64,000 nt of DNA, taken from the NCBI GenBank assembly GCA_027186245.1, contig CP114488.1, positions 6,305,501 to 6,369,500 of the forward strand, in the 5' to 3' direction. This document shows, piece after piece, positions 24,090 through 35,597 of this stretch. Origin of the DNA: Coriaria nepalensis (lineage: Eukaryota > Streptophyta > Magnoliopsida > Cucurbitales > Coriariaceae). A model generated the notes under the pieces. The model saw only the letters and a list, made by a program, of their open reading frames with translations, was not told where the DNA came from and did not search any database. Both the position numbers and the translations under genes were made by a program. Numbering within the stretch: position 1 is the first letter of the stretch; each line of letters begins with the position of its first letter.

Positions 24090-24905
24090 CCTTATGAACC
24101 TTCTTTTAAGGAGAAGGATATTCCAACTAAGGCAAGCCCAGTAGCTATGAACCCTCAGTTGTTAGCCCACTATAAATTTTTTTTTTATGATCTTTTAAAT
24201 AAGGGGCTGATTAGAAAGAGTTACAGGCCTTGGAGTTGCATTACATTTTATGTTCAAAATGCAGCAAAATTTGAAAGATGAGTCCCAAGGCTGGTAATAA
24301 ACTACAAACCTTTAAACCAAGATTTGAGATGGATTATATATCTCATACTAAATAAAAGAGACTTGCTGAATAGAACTTTTGCAGCAAGAATTTTCTATAC
24401 GTTGGTTATGAAATCTGGACATTGGCTGATCTAGATTGGAGAAGAAGATCAACATAAATCCGCTTTCATTGTACCTTATGGGCATTGCGAATGGAGTGTT
24501 ATATCATTCGACCTTAAAAATGCTTCGTCTGAATACCAGAACATTATGAATGAAATCTTTAATTCATTTTGTTGATTTCAGAATTGTCTACATTGGTGAC
24601 ATATCAATCTTTTCAAAGACTATTGAGCACCATTTTAAACATTTAAGAATATTCTTAAACATTATGAAGAAGGCAGGACTTGCAGCTTCAGTTAAGAAAA
24701 TGAAATTATTCCACTCAGAAATTCACTTTTTGGAACATACTATTAAGCACAGTACTATTTTTCTTATTCAAAGGGCAATAGAGTTTGTTGATAAGTTTTC
24801 TGATGAAATAAAGGACAAGACTCAGCTACAATGATTACTAGGAAGTCCGAGTTACATCCCAAACTTCTATAAAGACCTGTTAAGGGATAGTTAGCCATTA
24901 TATGC
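24090..24905 (+). pseudogene. Endogenous pararetrovirus reverse transcriptase (copy A)
   Basis: This is a degraded RT of the Caulimoviridae type, most like petuvirus/florendovirus polymerases. Evidence includes a 94-codon open stretch at 24550-24834 with KTIEHHFKHLRIF and FVDKFSDEIKDKTQLQ, preceded by pieces RLVINYKPLN-like and GHCEWSVISF-like in other frames. The active-site box at 24589-24600 reads Tyr-Ile-Gly-Asp, so one of the two catalytic aspartates is lost. Stops occur throughout. No LTR flanks it, which separates it from the neighbouring gypsy elements. It is a genomic fossil and not a functional virus. The exact genus is an inference. Confidence 0.82.
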
Positions 24906-24984
24906 AAGACATAGAAAAAGCCCAAGTCCATTGATAGAGGAATGTACCAAAGTGGTCCAAAAGATTAAATTACGGGCCACTTGG

Positions 24985-25400
24985 TCTTGCCCTATTTGAA
25001 TATAGTCCATCTTGGTGCTTTTAAAATTATTGAGACTGTTGCCTCCGAATTAGGCTTTGAAGGAATAAAAAAACAAAGAATAGAAAACAAGGAGCAATTG
25101 GTCCATTTTGGCTCAAAAGTACGGAAAGAAGCTCAATAGAATTAATCCAAATTGAAAAAGAAAATTTTACCCATAGTACTGTGTGTTAAAAAATTCGAGC
25201 GTGATTTTACCCTAAGGTTCTTGATAAAGGTTTACTGTAAGTTGGCTAAAGACATCCTATTAAAGGACGTAAAGGATTTGGTTTCTAAGCAAATATTTAC
25301 GAGGTGGCAAGGGATTCTCTCAATTTTTGACTTTGATTTTGAGTTTATTAAAGGAGAAAACAATCCCCTTCCTGACTTTCTCACTGGAGAGTTCCTATAG
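24985..25400 (+). pseudogene. Endogenous pararetrovirus RNase H (copy A)
   Basis: It follows RT directly. A segment near 25020-25140 (IETVASELGFEGI-like, then a Gln/Lys-rich stretch) matches the minus-strand copy at 29.07-29.28 kb. The frame 25152-25400 contains KKKILPIVLCVKKFERDF, DILLKDVKDLVSKQIFTRWQ and FEFIKGENNPLPDFL, a typical RNase H C-terminus, and ends with a TAG at 25400. An internal stop at about 25138 separates the two parts. Confidence 0.8.
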
Positions 25401-26150
25401 AATGGACAAAGGGAAATAAAACTTTCATCCTTTTCTTCTCCAGATCTAGTTCCAGGTCGCAAAGCGACCACTAAGGCTAGTGCTGGAAGCCGTAAAAGCC
25501 TAGAGGAATTTAACTCTTCTGGATCATCATCCTCTTCTGCTCCGAAGAAGAGAGACCTATCTCAATTCCATACTAAAGAGCCTTTAGAATTTTCTATGCC
25601 CCCTCAGCTAGAAGTGCATCCTTGCTAAAGCTCTGCTATTATATGGACTAATGTCATGAAATTACGGGAAGATTATCATAATCCAATATGTCGCGTGTGA
25701 TCTATAGCCATTGTTTAGGAATGATTGATACATAAATCATTATCAGTAATACATTGACTCAGATCAATTTAATGGCAAGTTTATTCGGGAAGATCTCATC
25801 CAGAAGATCTTGATTGACTTTTCATACATCTTTCTCTACTTCTACCTCTTCCTACAGAATTTCCTCTGTAAAAAGAGTTTCTGTAACTGCTCCTACTTTA
25901 AGTTCTAAACAAAAGAACTCTGAATTAATTAAAGGGCTTGATAAAAGAATACAAGAAAATAAGTTGGAATTGACCAACTAGTATCTTACAATTATTACGG
26001 AAGTCTCAATCTGTAAAACCGGTGGTTTTTAAAGAAAAGGTAGATTCTTAATAAAAATTATTGAGGATACAATTCTGATAAAATCAACATAGGAATCATT
26101 TAAACTCTTGTCATAGTGATTTTAATAGACGATCATAAGAAAGATGGATA
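25401..26150 (+). other. Region between RNase H and movement-protein-like segment of copy A
   Basis: There is no clean domain. A Ser-rich, charged stretch (25450-25600) resembles the linker or tail of a viral polyprotein, and 25640-26150 looks like a decayed N-terminal part of the movement-protein region. The order RNase H, then movement protein is what a head-to-tail junction of circular viral genomes would give. Confidence 0.4.
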
Positions 26151-26560
26151 TAATAAATTCATCCATCTTGGCATGGTTTAAATAGCCTTAAAGGCAATGA
26201 CACGGCTAGGATTAGAAGTGACAACTCTAACTGCACTTAGTGATAAAAGGCATAGAAGATATGCCCATTCCTTTTTCAAGGTGGTAGAACCATTCATTTA
26301 TGATGGTCCCATTTATTCCGAATATTTTCTGGATATATCCCTTTCTTTAGTAGACCCACATATTATGAAGGCTCATTTTCTTGACCTCCATATGAAATGA
26401 TTTGAGCTGGAACACATGTACGAACACATAGTACTCATTTATAGAATTTGCTACATGACTATGGGCACTTTGATTCCAGAAAGGCAACCCTTACCTACTA
26501 GTGAAAAGAAAGGAGAAACAACTATATTTTTCACTAATCCGGATAAGAAAAATATAATGG
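26150..26560 (+). pseudogene. Endogenous pararetrovirus movement-protein-like segment (copy A)
   Basis: The frame 26197-26400 holds TRLGLEVTTLTALSDKRH and DGPIYSEYF, then a Pro/His stretch. This follows the pattern of 30K-type movement proteins of Caulimoviridae, which enlarge plasmodesmata for cell-to-cell spread. A stop at 26398 and others break it. The same region is recognisable on the minus strand at 31.95-32.34 kb. Confidence 0.6.
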
Positions 26561-27200
26561 TACCATAGATTATCAAATGGAATCAAACTAGATTCCCTGA
26601 AAAATGGATAATTGAGCTAGTAATTGCTTTACCTGCTCCTCCTACAAGAGAACTCGGTCAAATCACAAAAAAAGAGGATGGAAATGTGGAGATTAAATTC
26701 TCTACGGGAAGAAAAATTCTAGTGGAAGATCTAGACTCTAGAATTGCTAAATCCAGAGCTGAGAGTGCTAGACACTCTACCTCTTTTATTTCCGAAAGAA
26801 TGGGAAGTTTGAAAAGGAGTGGAGATTTATACCGGCCACCATACTAAGTAGATACTCCGCCTACCTTTAAGAGATTGAGATCTCCTACATTTTCTTACAT
26901 GGAATATGCTTCCCAAAAAGAGATTATGATGTTTAAAAATAATGAAGAAATGTCTTATTTTGCTAGAAGGATTTAAGCCCTCTATTTAGAAGAACATAAT
27001 AGGGATAATAGAATCTCATTAAAAAAATTTCTCTCATTGAAAGACCAAACATATTGGAAGAATATGCTCAATCAATATGTTAACCTCTTTGGAAAAACAT
27101 AAGACAGGCTTAAAGTGCTTACCCAAACGAATAAGTTTGATTTCTTTGTACGGCTATCAAATGGTTTTGCTTTCAAGACTTTAGCTTATCGTGAGAAAGG
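26560..27200 (+). pseudogene. Endogenous pararetrovirus post-movement-protein segment (copy A)
   Basis: This stretch corresponds to the minus-strand open frame at 31395-31817. Shared words are LKRSGDLYRPPY versus LKRTGDLYHPYY and YWKNMLNQYV versus YWKNMFNQDV. Stops at 26846, 26974 and 27100 interrupt it. The function within the polyprotein is unknown; it lies between the movement protein and the expected capsid region. Homology ends near 27200. Confidence 0.65.
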
Positions 27201-27639
27201 ATGAAGGAGAAAATTAGGGAGAAGAGCCGAAGAAGATTATAGATAAATAGTTAGATAGAGAGATAGAAAGAAAAGAGAGTTAAGCATAATGGGTAATAGT
27301 ATTTAAGAAATTTGGAGGTATGAAACTTGATTTGTTATTAAAGAACAAAATAATTATAGAGGAGGGAAATAGGGAAGTGATGAGCCAGGAGCATGCAGGC
27401 ATCCTTAAAGACAGTCTCAAAAGCTAAAATGCATAAAGAGATAAGAAGCTCTTTTACAAAAAAAAACTACTTTCTAAAAGTAAAAGCTACTTTTTACAAA
27501 AGCTGTCAGAAACTAATTTCGAATATTACAAACTAACTTTACAAAAATAATAATATCAAAAGATATTTCATAAGTATATTCTTGTTGTCGAGCATGCATA
27601 TACTAGCAATAATGGAGTCGAATGGTCTCGCAATAGCTG

Positions 27640-28800
27640 GCAGCAAAGCTTAAAGGATAATCTTTTTACCCTTATCTTCTTTCTTCTTTTTTGAAGGAGA
27701 ATATTCCTTCTTAAGAGAAGTATAATCCTCATACGAATCCTGAGAGTCTTGGAAAAATTCTACATCTCAATCCGTATCCATAGCTTCTTCGATCTTAAAA
27801 CATACACCCTCATCTAAGAACTTCTTAGTATCTTCCTTAGAGAACTTAAAGAGCACATCTCTAATATCCGGGGGAATACATACTTTAAGTAAAGCAAAAA
27901 CTTCAACTAGTAAATTAGTAGGGATAATAAAAAGTCCTTTATCATGATAGATGCTATTTTGGTTAACTAGGTGATATATATCCCACCATTTAATATAGAA
28001 TTTATTGACTAACCAGCCAATATTAGGAGACATTTCTAAAGAAGCATCTTCATTAAACCATAGTTTATAATCCCATTTAATTATCCATAGAATCCAATAA
28101 ATAAATTGGAATTTTAAAGCTGATACCAAATAATTAGTAGAAATCCCATTCTCTATACTCAAAAGTCCTCTAGACATAGATAAGGTAATATCAAGGTTTA
28201 ATACTGAAAATTTTAAAGCATTCATGAAACAAGGTAGGAAAAATTGGAGATCTATACAAAGAGAGATCTACCAACTGTGCTTTCGCTCGTTAATTTGAAT
28301 CAAGAAAATTGGATTCTAAGCAGTCATGTACTCATAGTAATCCCAGCGGCGGGATTCTCTATCACAGTGTCGAGTTTTAAGAAGGCCGCCTAGTTATCCT
28401 TGAAACAAGTGTCTATCAAGATAGACCATGATTCTTTAAGAATATTAATGAACCAAATCTAGGATTTAGGATATAACCATGGTTTTAAATGTTCACGCAA
28501 ATATTTTTGCACCAAATCCTAGATCTAATCTACTTATTTCGGTGTTATAGTCCCCGTATCTGGGATATCCTCTTCCTTGATAGGATAAAATAATTCATCA
28601 TAGAGCTTGAAATAGGGATTATCCTTTTCAGAGTCTAATTGAGGAGTAAAAGCATCTTTTAGAGCTTTAGAGTAGTACTCATAACTCTTTTTAGGGATAG
28701 GGGTAACTTAGAAGGAAGAATCCTCAGGCCATTTCCTAAATCCTAAAGCTTTAGGATTCAAGGCCTTGCTAGGGATCAATGGTACTTTTCCCTTTTCCAT
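27640..28800 (-). pseudogene. Extra reading frame after RNase H in endogenous pararetrovirus copy B
   Basis: Read on the minus strand, an ATG at 28800 starts MEKGKVPLIPSKALNPKALG, about 100 bases after the end of RNase H. It continues with stops to a 152-codon open stretch (28225-27767) containing WLVNKFYIKWWDIYHL and FSKEDTKKFLDEGV. The end is acidic then Lys-rich. I recognise no enzymatic motif. The same downstream part is found on the plus strand at 32.59-33.17 kb, so it is a genuine component of this viral lineage. Florendoviruses are reported to have a second ORF of unknown function after the polyprotein, and this may be it. Capsid identity cannot be excluded. Confidence 0.6.
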
Positions 28801-28809
28801 GAGATTGTA

Positions 28810-29285
28810 AAACCTCTCAAGTTAAGAATGTTGGAAGAGAATTATTTTGTCCTTTAATGTACTTGATATCAAAATTGATGATTGATAGTATTTCTTGCAA
28901 CCATGTAAAAATTTCCTTCGATACCAAGGCTTTGATGTCCTAAAAAAGAATATCCTTAACTGCTTTATAGTCTTCCCCTATCATGAATCCTTTGTTGATA
29001 AGGTCTGGCTTGAACTTTTGAATACACAATACAATGGATAAGATTTCCTCTACTATGGAATGGTTCTACTGAGCCCCTTTCCGAATGCCTGAAGCAAATT
29101 GGACTAGTTGTTCTTTATTATCCAGTCGTTGTTTAAGAACACCTCCAAAGCCTAATTCAGAGGCATTGGTTTCTACAATCTTAAAGGCTTTAAGATAGCC
29201 CAAATTAAGATAATGAAACTCTTTAATCCATGGACTGCTACAGTACAATCCTTGATCAAATCTGAAGGATTTTTTCACAGCCTAG
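28810..29285 (-). pseudogene. Endogenous pararetrovirus RNase H (copy B)
   Basis: The minus frame 29278-29066 contains AFKIVETNASELGFGGVLKQ and LVQFASGIRKGAQ, the RNase H start, with Thr-Asn in place of the usual Thr-Asp so that the first catalytic Asp is lost. The distal part (29060-28810) is recognisable but broken. It pairs with 25.0-25.4 kb of copy A in the opposite orientation. Confidence 0.78.
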
Positions 29286-30130
29286 CATACAAAGGCTTAC
29301 TATCCCTTGCAAGATTTTTAAAAGAGTCTAAGATATAATTCAAACTACCCAAAAATCTGTAAATTTTTGTCTTATCTAAGATTATATTAAGAAACTTGTC
29401 AGAAAAATAGATAGCTCGTTGTATTGGGACAATAGTGTTTTTCTTGATAGTATGGCTCAAAAACCTGATTTCTGCCTAAAATAGTTTTATTTTCTTTGCA
29501 TATGCAGCAAGACCTGCTTTCTTCATCGCATTCAAGAATATTCCTAAATGATAAAAATGTTGGTCAATTGTATTAGAAAATACCAACACATCATCAATTT
29601 ATACTATAATAAAATCTTCATATTTATTGAATATTTATATTGGCCTTCTTCTTTTATTTGAATTTGCTAATAACCATATTTCATATCAAACTTTGAAAAT
29701 ATTCTGCCAGCAAAAAGTCTATTTAACAAATCCCTTTTGTTTGTAATGGGGTACCTAATCCAACAAAGTGCTTGATTAAGTGGTTTGTAATTAATTACTA
29801 GCCTTGGTCCCCCTCTTTCCAATTTTGCTACATTTTGCACATAGAATGCGATGAGCTCTAAGGACTATAGCTTTTCCTAAATAGTCTTTTGGTTAGGAGG
29901 TCTTGAATAATCTTTTTAAAATTTCGAACAACTTAGAATTCAAAGATACTGACTGGTCTTGCCTTGGTGGAGATATTCTTTTATAAGAAAGATGGTTCAT
30001 ATTGTAATCACACCATGTGCTATTTTTGAACCTATAACGCATTAGGAACTTTTGCATAGATTTCAGATTGATTCCTCTTTTCTAACTCATTGATTCTCGC
30101 TTATAATTTAGGAGTTTTTAGTTGGATTTC
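29275..30130 (-). pseudogene. Endogenous pararetrovirus reverse transcriptase (copy B)
   Basis: The minus frame 29460-29275 has IVPIQRAIYFSDKF and FLGSLNYILDSFKNLARDS, the RT thumb/connection part also seen in copy A. The active-site box near 29593-29607 reads stop-Ile-Asp-Asp, so the conserved tyrosine codon is a stop while both aspartates remain. The fingers/palm part toward 30130 carries further stops and frameshifts. It is inactive. Confidence 0.8.
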
Positions 30131-30239
30131 AATCCTTTTAGAGGTAATTTCCTCTTAAAGAGAGAAGAAATTTCTCTTTTCTATCTATTTGGGATTTCAC
30201 CAAATTCACATTATGATACTTTGACCTTTAGGAAAATTT

Positions 30240-30490
30240 AAAATAAAAATTGTGGCCTTGTATCTCTACAACAATCCCTTATCATCAATCTGATGTATAT
30301 GGTACAACATATGTAAAAAGGGATTTCCAAGAATAACCCTTTATGCCAGGTTTTTAATCTCGATGAATGACATTTGAATGCATATTCCATTATTACAAAC
30401 TGCCGCATGTTTATACCCGATTAGCAGCTTAGCTCTATTAGATTCATTAAGAACCTTTGTTGTTTTTTAAAAGTATTTAGAAGGAATCAT
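30240..30490 (-). pseudogene. Endogenous pararetrovirus aspartic-protease-like segment (copy B)
   Basis: Located just before RT on the minus strand, it contains LGNPFLHMLYHIHQID, the pattern near the C-terminus of retroviral-type aspartic proteases. The catalytic DTG/DSG region is not clearly readable. Placement between the capsid region and RT fits the family. Confidence 0.5.
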
Positions 30491-30591
30491 TCCCTCATTA
30501 ATACAATCAAATCGGCTCTAAAAGCAATTAGACCTTCAGTCTTTAGAGTAAATTCTCTAATGACTACAATAGTAACATGAGAGTACCATTT

Positions 30592-31390
30592 CTAAAAAAT
30601 TACTCTCTCTACTTGGTTGAGCCATGTTAAATTGAGCTGTGACTGAAGTGATAATACTTTAGTTTCTAGCATAGGTTGGGCTGGCTTAAAGCTTTCGCCT
30701 ACCCTTGGAGGATTATCCCATTGCAATAATTCCTCCTTTAGGGAAGAGGGAGTACTTTCGAAGTTCTTTAAAATATCAATTGCTTTTAAGTCAGAAACTC
30801 TAGCCTTTAGACTTTGAACTTCCTTCGAATCTAAGATCTTCGATAGACAACTCCTTTTCATTCTTCCCTCTTAGCGTGTCTACGCTGAATGTTTATGATA
30901 GAATAGCGTGCAACTGAGGTATTTTCTTATATCTGTTGTTCTATCGAATCCTTATCAAATTTCTTGATGTCAGGTCAGTTGCTCTCCAATAGTTTAGACA
31001 TGCAGATTTGTATAATTATTTCAAGTGAGAATTATTATTCACTTCTTTTGCTAAATCTACTTCTGCTCGTTTAAAGAGAATTAATTGCCTCTACACTGAC
31101 CTTTTTCATCTATTTCCACTTCTAGATTTAGGGATGATGGATGGATTTCCTGAATCTATCATTTTGAACCTTGAGTTTTCCACGTTCGAAAAACATTGTT
31201 TAACATCAGACAGTAATCCTATGAGACAGATGCATTTTGAAAATTAGCTAGAATTTCTGATTTTCCTAGATGATTAATTATTTTCAAAATTGTACTAAGG
31301 TTATTCTCAAAGTCATGATATGCCAAATTCCTATAAGAAAAGCCTTTGGGTAACGATACAAAAAAGTTAAGCTTATTAGTTCTATTAAGA
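30592..31390 (-). pseudogene. Endogenous pararetrovirus capsid/linker zone (copy B)
   Basis: An 89-codon minus frame at 30861-30592 (KEVQSLKARVSDLKAIDIL, then a Pro-rich part) could form a short coiled coil. The rest, to 31390, is broken. A capsid with a CCHC zinc knuckle is expected here, but I cannot point to an intact one. Confidence 0.4.
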
Positions 31391-31394
31391 ACCT

Positions 31395-31817
31395 TTAGTT
31401 TGTCTTCGTAGGTTTTCCCAACTTCTCAACATCCTGGTTAAACATATTCTTCCAGTATTCTTGCATCTCCTTTGTAAGAATATTTTCAAACCAGAGTCTC
31501 TTTTCTCTATTTTGTTCAGAATGGTATAACACTCGTATTCTTATAACTAGATATGAGTCTCCTTGGTTTTCCAATACCATAATATCATTTGGTGATAGAT
31601 ATCCGATGTCCGAGAGTTTGGAAGATTTTGGTCTCACTGAGGAAACTAGAATCTCAACTTTGTAGTAAGGGTGATATAAATCCCCAGTCCTTTTTAAACT
31701 TTCTAAATTATCTTGGACTAATGTAGTAAAGTGCTTAGAACCCTCTACTCTACTAGAATAACCTATTTCTTCTAGATAGATCTTTCTTATAATAGAGAAC
31801 TTAATCTCTACATTCAC
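31395..31817 (-). pseudogene. Endogenous pararetrovirus post-movement-protein segment (copy B)
   Basis: This is the longest open viral stretch in this zone, 140 codons. It is the counterpart of 26.56-27.2 kb in copy A and holds LKRTGDLYHPYYKVE and YLSPNDIMVLENQGDSYLV. It is open over its length but disconnected from its neighbours by stops. I know of no catalytic motif here. Confidence 0.65.
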
Positions 31818-31859
31818 ATTCTTGCGTTCTTTAATTGACTTAATTCTCTTTGGGGCGCT

Positions 31860-32560
31860 AGAACCGCCTTCTCATAGATTTATTTCTCTAGAAACTTTAT
31901 CTTATCCCATTTAATGATCTGAGGGACCATAGTGTTGGTCTTCTCAAGATTGATGAGAAACAAGGTAGTTTCCCCTCCCTTTACACTTATAGGCAGTGGC
32001 TGCCTTCACGGAATAAGGATGCTCAGTCTTGTAACAGACTCTATAGATGAGCGCAATATGTTCCGACATCATTTTAGTGTCAAAGCCCGTCAAGTGTAAA
32101 TCAAGAGTTAGGGCTTACATAATATAGATATCGGACAATGATAAGAATAGATCCGGATAACACTCGAAATAGATTGGCCCGTCACAAATTGGCTATTCTA
32201 CTATTCCCAACAGAAAATGTTCCTATCTCTTATGCCTTTTATCTCTCAAAGCTGTAAGAGTGAATACTTCTAGCCCTAATCGCATCATTGGTTTTATAGC
32301 GATTTGTACCATACCAAGGTGGATAAATTTATATCCATCTTATTTATGCTTGTTAATTAAATCATGAGACAAAAGTTGAAAAGATTCATGTTCGGATTTT
32401 ATAGGTATGGTATCTTCGACCATTTTTGTCACAAATCCAGATTTCTGTGATATGCCTCCAAGTTTATAAATATTAGCCTCAGCTATGTCAGGTATATACC
32501 AGTTAACTAAGTCCATTTCCTTGTCTTAGATGCACTTATTTTCTCTAGTAGCGGGTAATC
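31860..32560 (-). pseudogene. Endogenous pararetrovirus movement-protein-like segment (copy B)
   Basis: The minus-strand sequence at about 32340-31950 parallels copy A at 26150-26500: a word for a Leu-Gly-Leu-Glu-Val block, then DKRHKR-like, then a GPIYFE-like pattern. It has frameshifts and stops. It lies upstream of the post-movement-protein segment, in the natural polyprotein order. Confidence 0.55.
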
Positions 32561-32589
32561 CTATAGTGATAGGAGCCCTATATATAGAA

Positions 32590-33175
32590 GAAGTGAAAGA
32601 GGCATAGGAGTTAGATCTCCTGGCATTAAACTTTCATTATCCTATTTATGTTAAAGAAATGTTTGTTTCTTTCTATTTAGCTAACGGAATCTCTGTGGAA
32701 TTTCTTGTTTATGCTCTAAAATTTTAGGCTATTTATAGAATTCGTTAGATTTTAAAGTGAGATTACCTTATCGATTTTGATAATGAAGATCACTTTGAGA
32801 TAAATCCCGAAGGTGGTACTACGCCAAGTGGTAGGATAAATACCTCTTGAATAATCATCAAAGTGTGTTTACCTATAAGGGAATCTGTTCTATCTCACCT
32901 GTTATTCGTAACCCTACTCCTCCCCCTAAAAAAGAAAATATTGGTGAAGTTCTTAAACAATTTTCTAAGAAGGATATAAGGAAATTTTTAGAAGAATGAG
33001 TCTTCATCAAAGAAGATTTTGAAGACTCGGACTATAATGTGGAGTATTTTTAGGACTCCCAAGACCCATATGAAGATTACACCCCACTAAAGGAGGAATT
33101 ATTTCCTTCTAAGAAAAAGAAAGGCAATAAAGGGAAAAAGAATATCTCTTTTACTTAGACCCATTCGACTTTCTA
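32590..33175 (+). pseudogene. Second copy of the post-RNase-H viral reading frame (segment C)
   Basis: On the plus strand this parallels the distal part of the minus-strand frame at 27640-28230. It includes a FSKKDIRKFLEE stretch near 32960, then a stop, then an acidic part ending with a PSKKKKGNKGKK-like Lys-rich tail near 33130. It is in opposite orientation to, and directly abutting, copy B, so the cluster contains an inverted junction near 32.57 kb. Confidence 0.6.
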
Positions 33176-33295
33176 ACTATTTAGGGATTATCCGACTGCA
33201 ATCATATTAGGAATACGCATGCCCATTTAACAACATAAATCTTTCTTTATATTTTTTTCTTTTCAACTAACAGCCCTACCAAACACCTCCACAGC

Positions 33296-33340
33296 AGGAT
33301 TCTATCCACCATATATTGGGTCTATATAAATCACCATTTC
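33296..33340 (+). promoter_or_regulatory. TATA-like box downstream of viral segment C
   Basis: TCTATATAAATCACC near 33310 lies about 130 bases after the end of the viral frame, where the intergenic promoter of the circular viral genome would be. The role is inferred from position only. Confidence 0.35.
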
Positions 33341-33344
33341 TTCT

Positions 33345-35590
33345 TAAGCCTTTCACAAAATTTTGAAGGGAAGAGAATCTGTAACATGTCATATTAATGA
33401 ACAGTCCGGACAAAGACCTCCACAGCAACATTCTATATATATATATGTATATATATAATCTCTTAGTACATTTAAAATCTTATTACCCATTTTTAGTAGT
33501 CTAGCTTTGGGTAAATGAATTAAATATATATATAATTTTTTGAAACCAACAATTATTTATAGACTTTAAATGTACACTTCACATTCTCGTATTTTATTAC
33601 CAATTTTTGGTAATTTAACTTTGGATAAATGAACTTTGACTACCTATAATTATTGAGATTTAGTCAATTAGACTATAAACAATAAATCTCGATAAATTAA
33701 TAAATTAAAAATTAAATAAATTATAAATTTAACAAAATATAAAATTATCAATTAATTATTAACTTATTAATTTATGAATATATTTATAATTTATTAAACA
33801 TATTTAGAAAAGGTAATTAAATATAGAAATTAATATTAGCTTGTATAGGAGTAAAGTCAACTATACATTAATCTTAACTATATATTAATTATCAAAAACT
33901 TATATTGGTAAATCAAACACAGGTTTTATTATAAATGTCCAAATATGATGATTTTGTTAGAAAATCTCATAGTTAAATAAAAAATATTATATATTATGAA
34001 ATTATTAATTTATTTATTACATATAAATTAAATTCTCTATAAAATATTTTTGTATAAATTTAGTACATTATTAATTTAACACGGCATCTTCAAATCTAAA
34101 CCGTCCAAAAATATTATTTGAAAAAAGTTATTAATTTATTAAGTCATTATTTGAAATGAGAATTATTGAAATTATTGATAAAATGAAGTTTCGTAAAAAA
34201 ACAGAATAACGAAGATAAAAATTAAATTTATATGTATTTTTTTGATTCTCAGCATTATTACTTTTTAAAACAGGAGAAAAATAAATTTTTATCTAATCAA
34301 AAAATTTAAAAATGAAACATTTTCATTCCACATAATAGATGAAATATAACAAAATGATGAAAATAGAATCGATTATATTTTGTGATTATACATACTCAGA
34401 GCTAGAACTAGGATCAGTTGGAATAAAAGACAAGCCAAGCTGGAATGTCTGCATAAACGTGAGGTCAGAAGCACTGTTGTCATATGGAAATTATAGAGCG
34501 AGAGGGAAAGAACAAAAATAGAACATGGGGTAGGCTCGCTGCCACACTAGTGGCCAGTGGGTGAAGGCTTTAATTTCAACATTACTGGGATCAGAGGGGG
34601 CCTCATAAAACGTCTAGTCGCCTTCCCTCTGCCTCACGTAATTCCAAGAGTCGACTCTTGTTTGGCTCTCGTGTTAAATCATTTCACGCAGTACCAAAAG
34701 ACAAACAACAAAGCTACCAATTAGTCCTCATTACTCAGTGTCGATCACGTGCCATGCACAGAGCTATATATATGAAAAAATTTATGTAAAACATTATTTT
34801 CCAATACAAGCATGCATTCAAACTCAAAGGCCCCAAAGACCCCCGATGTGCCAAACTTAGGCCATGAAAAGAGGGATTTTTTTTTGTCACCTCTCTTCAT
34901 TAGGAAAGCAAACAAACAAATAAGATACAAATAACATGTCAAAAGGAAAGAGATCTAGTCCAGTAGAGTTAGGACTTCGTACAAGCTTTACCAAATTGCA
35001 CACGAGCACACGTTTGTGTACCACGCACATCCATAGCGCGTGAACACATTCCCACTCAAAAATTTGTATTGAAAAACAGTACCCATCCACTAGGTTTCAC
35101 TCCCATCCGAACCGGACCAGAGCTTGACTTTTATTGGACAGGTCGAACTTCAAGGCTCAGTCAAACCATAATATCTGCCTTTGCCAAAACCATCTGATTT
35201 CTCGCTTCACCTAAAAATTGGTCCCACATTGATCCCCAAAGGTTCACACTCCATGACCTACTTTTCACACACCAAAACTTCAATCCATTCCCTCCTTGGG
35301 AATCTTCAAAGCCATTAATTAATCAATAAAAGATTAACAGCAATGGCCGAACCAAAAAAAAAACAAAAAAAATAGTTTAAGTAATCTCAAAACTCCCCTG
35401 TATTTTATTATATTCCTAATCTAACCCATCTCCTCACTCATTGTACTAATATTTAAACCTCATGGCCCTAAAAACAATATTGAGGCTAATTTCTAGGTAA
35501 CTGGGACCAACATTCCTCAATCTTCTCTGCTTTTTGTTTTTCTTTCCCTTTTAATAACCCAAGTTTCCTTTGTCACCTTCTACCTACCCA
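33345..35590. other. Intergenic DNA, 3' flank of the cyclin gene
   Basis: AT-rich DNA with short TATA runs at 33437-33460 and 33525-33535. Frames at 34339-34521, 34745-34942 and 34887-35090 have no recognisable motif. The part after about 35400 should contain the cyclin 3'UTR (minus strand). Confidence 0.45.
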
Positions 35591-35597
35591 TATACAG

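Noticed and set aside
24090..25400. Assigning copy A RT to the nearby Ty3/gypsy element
   Set aside because: Its sequence pattern matches the minus-strand copy at 29-30 kb and pararetrovirus polymerases. It has a movement-protein-like neighbour and no integrase, unlike the gypsy pol at 17-20 kb.
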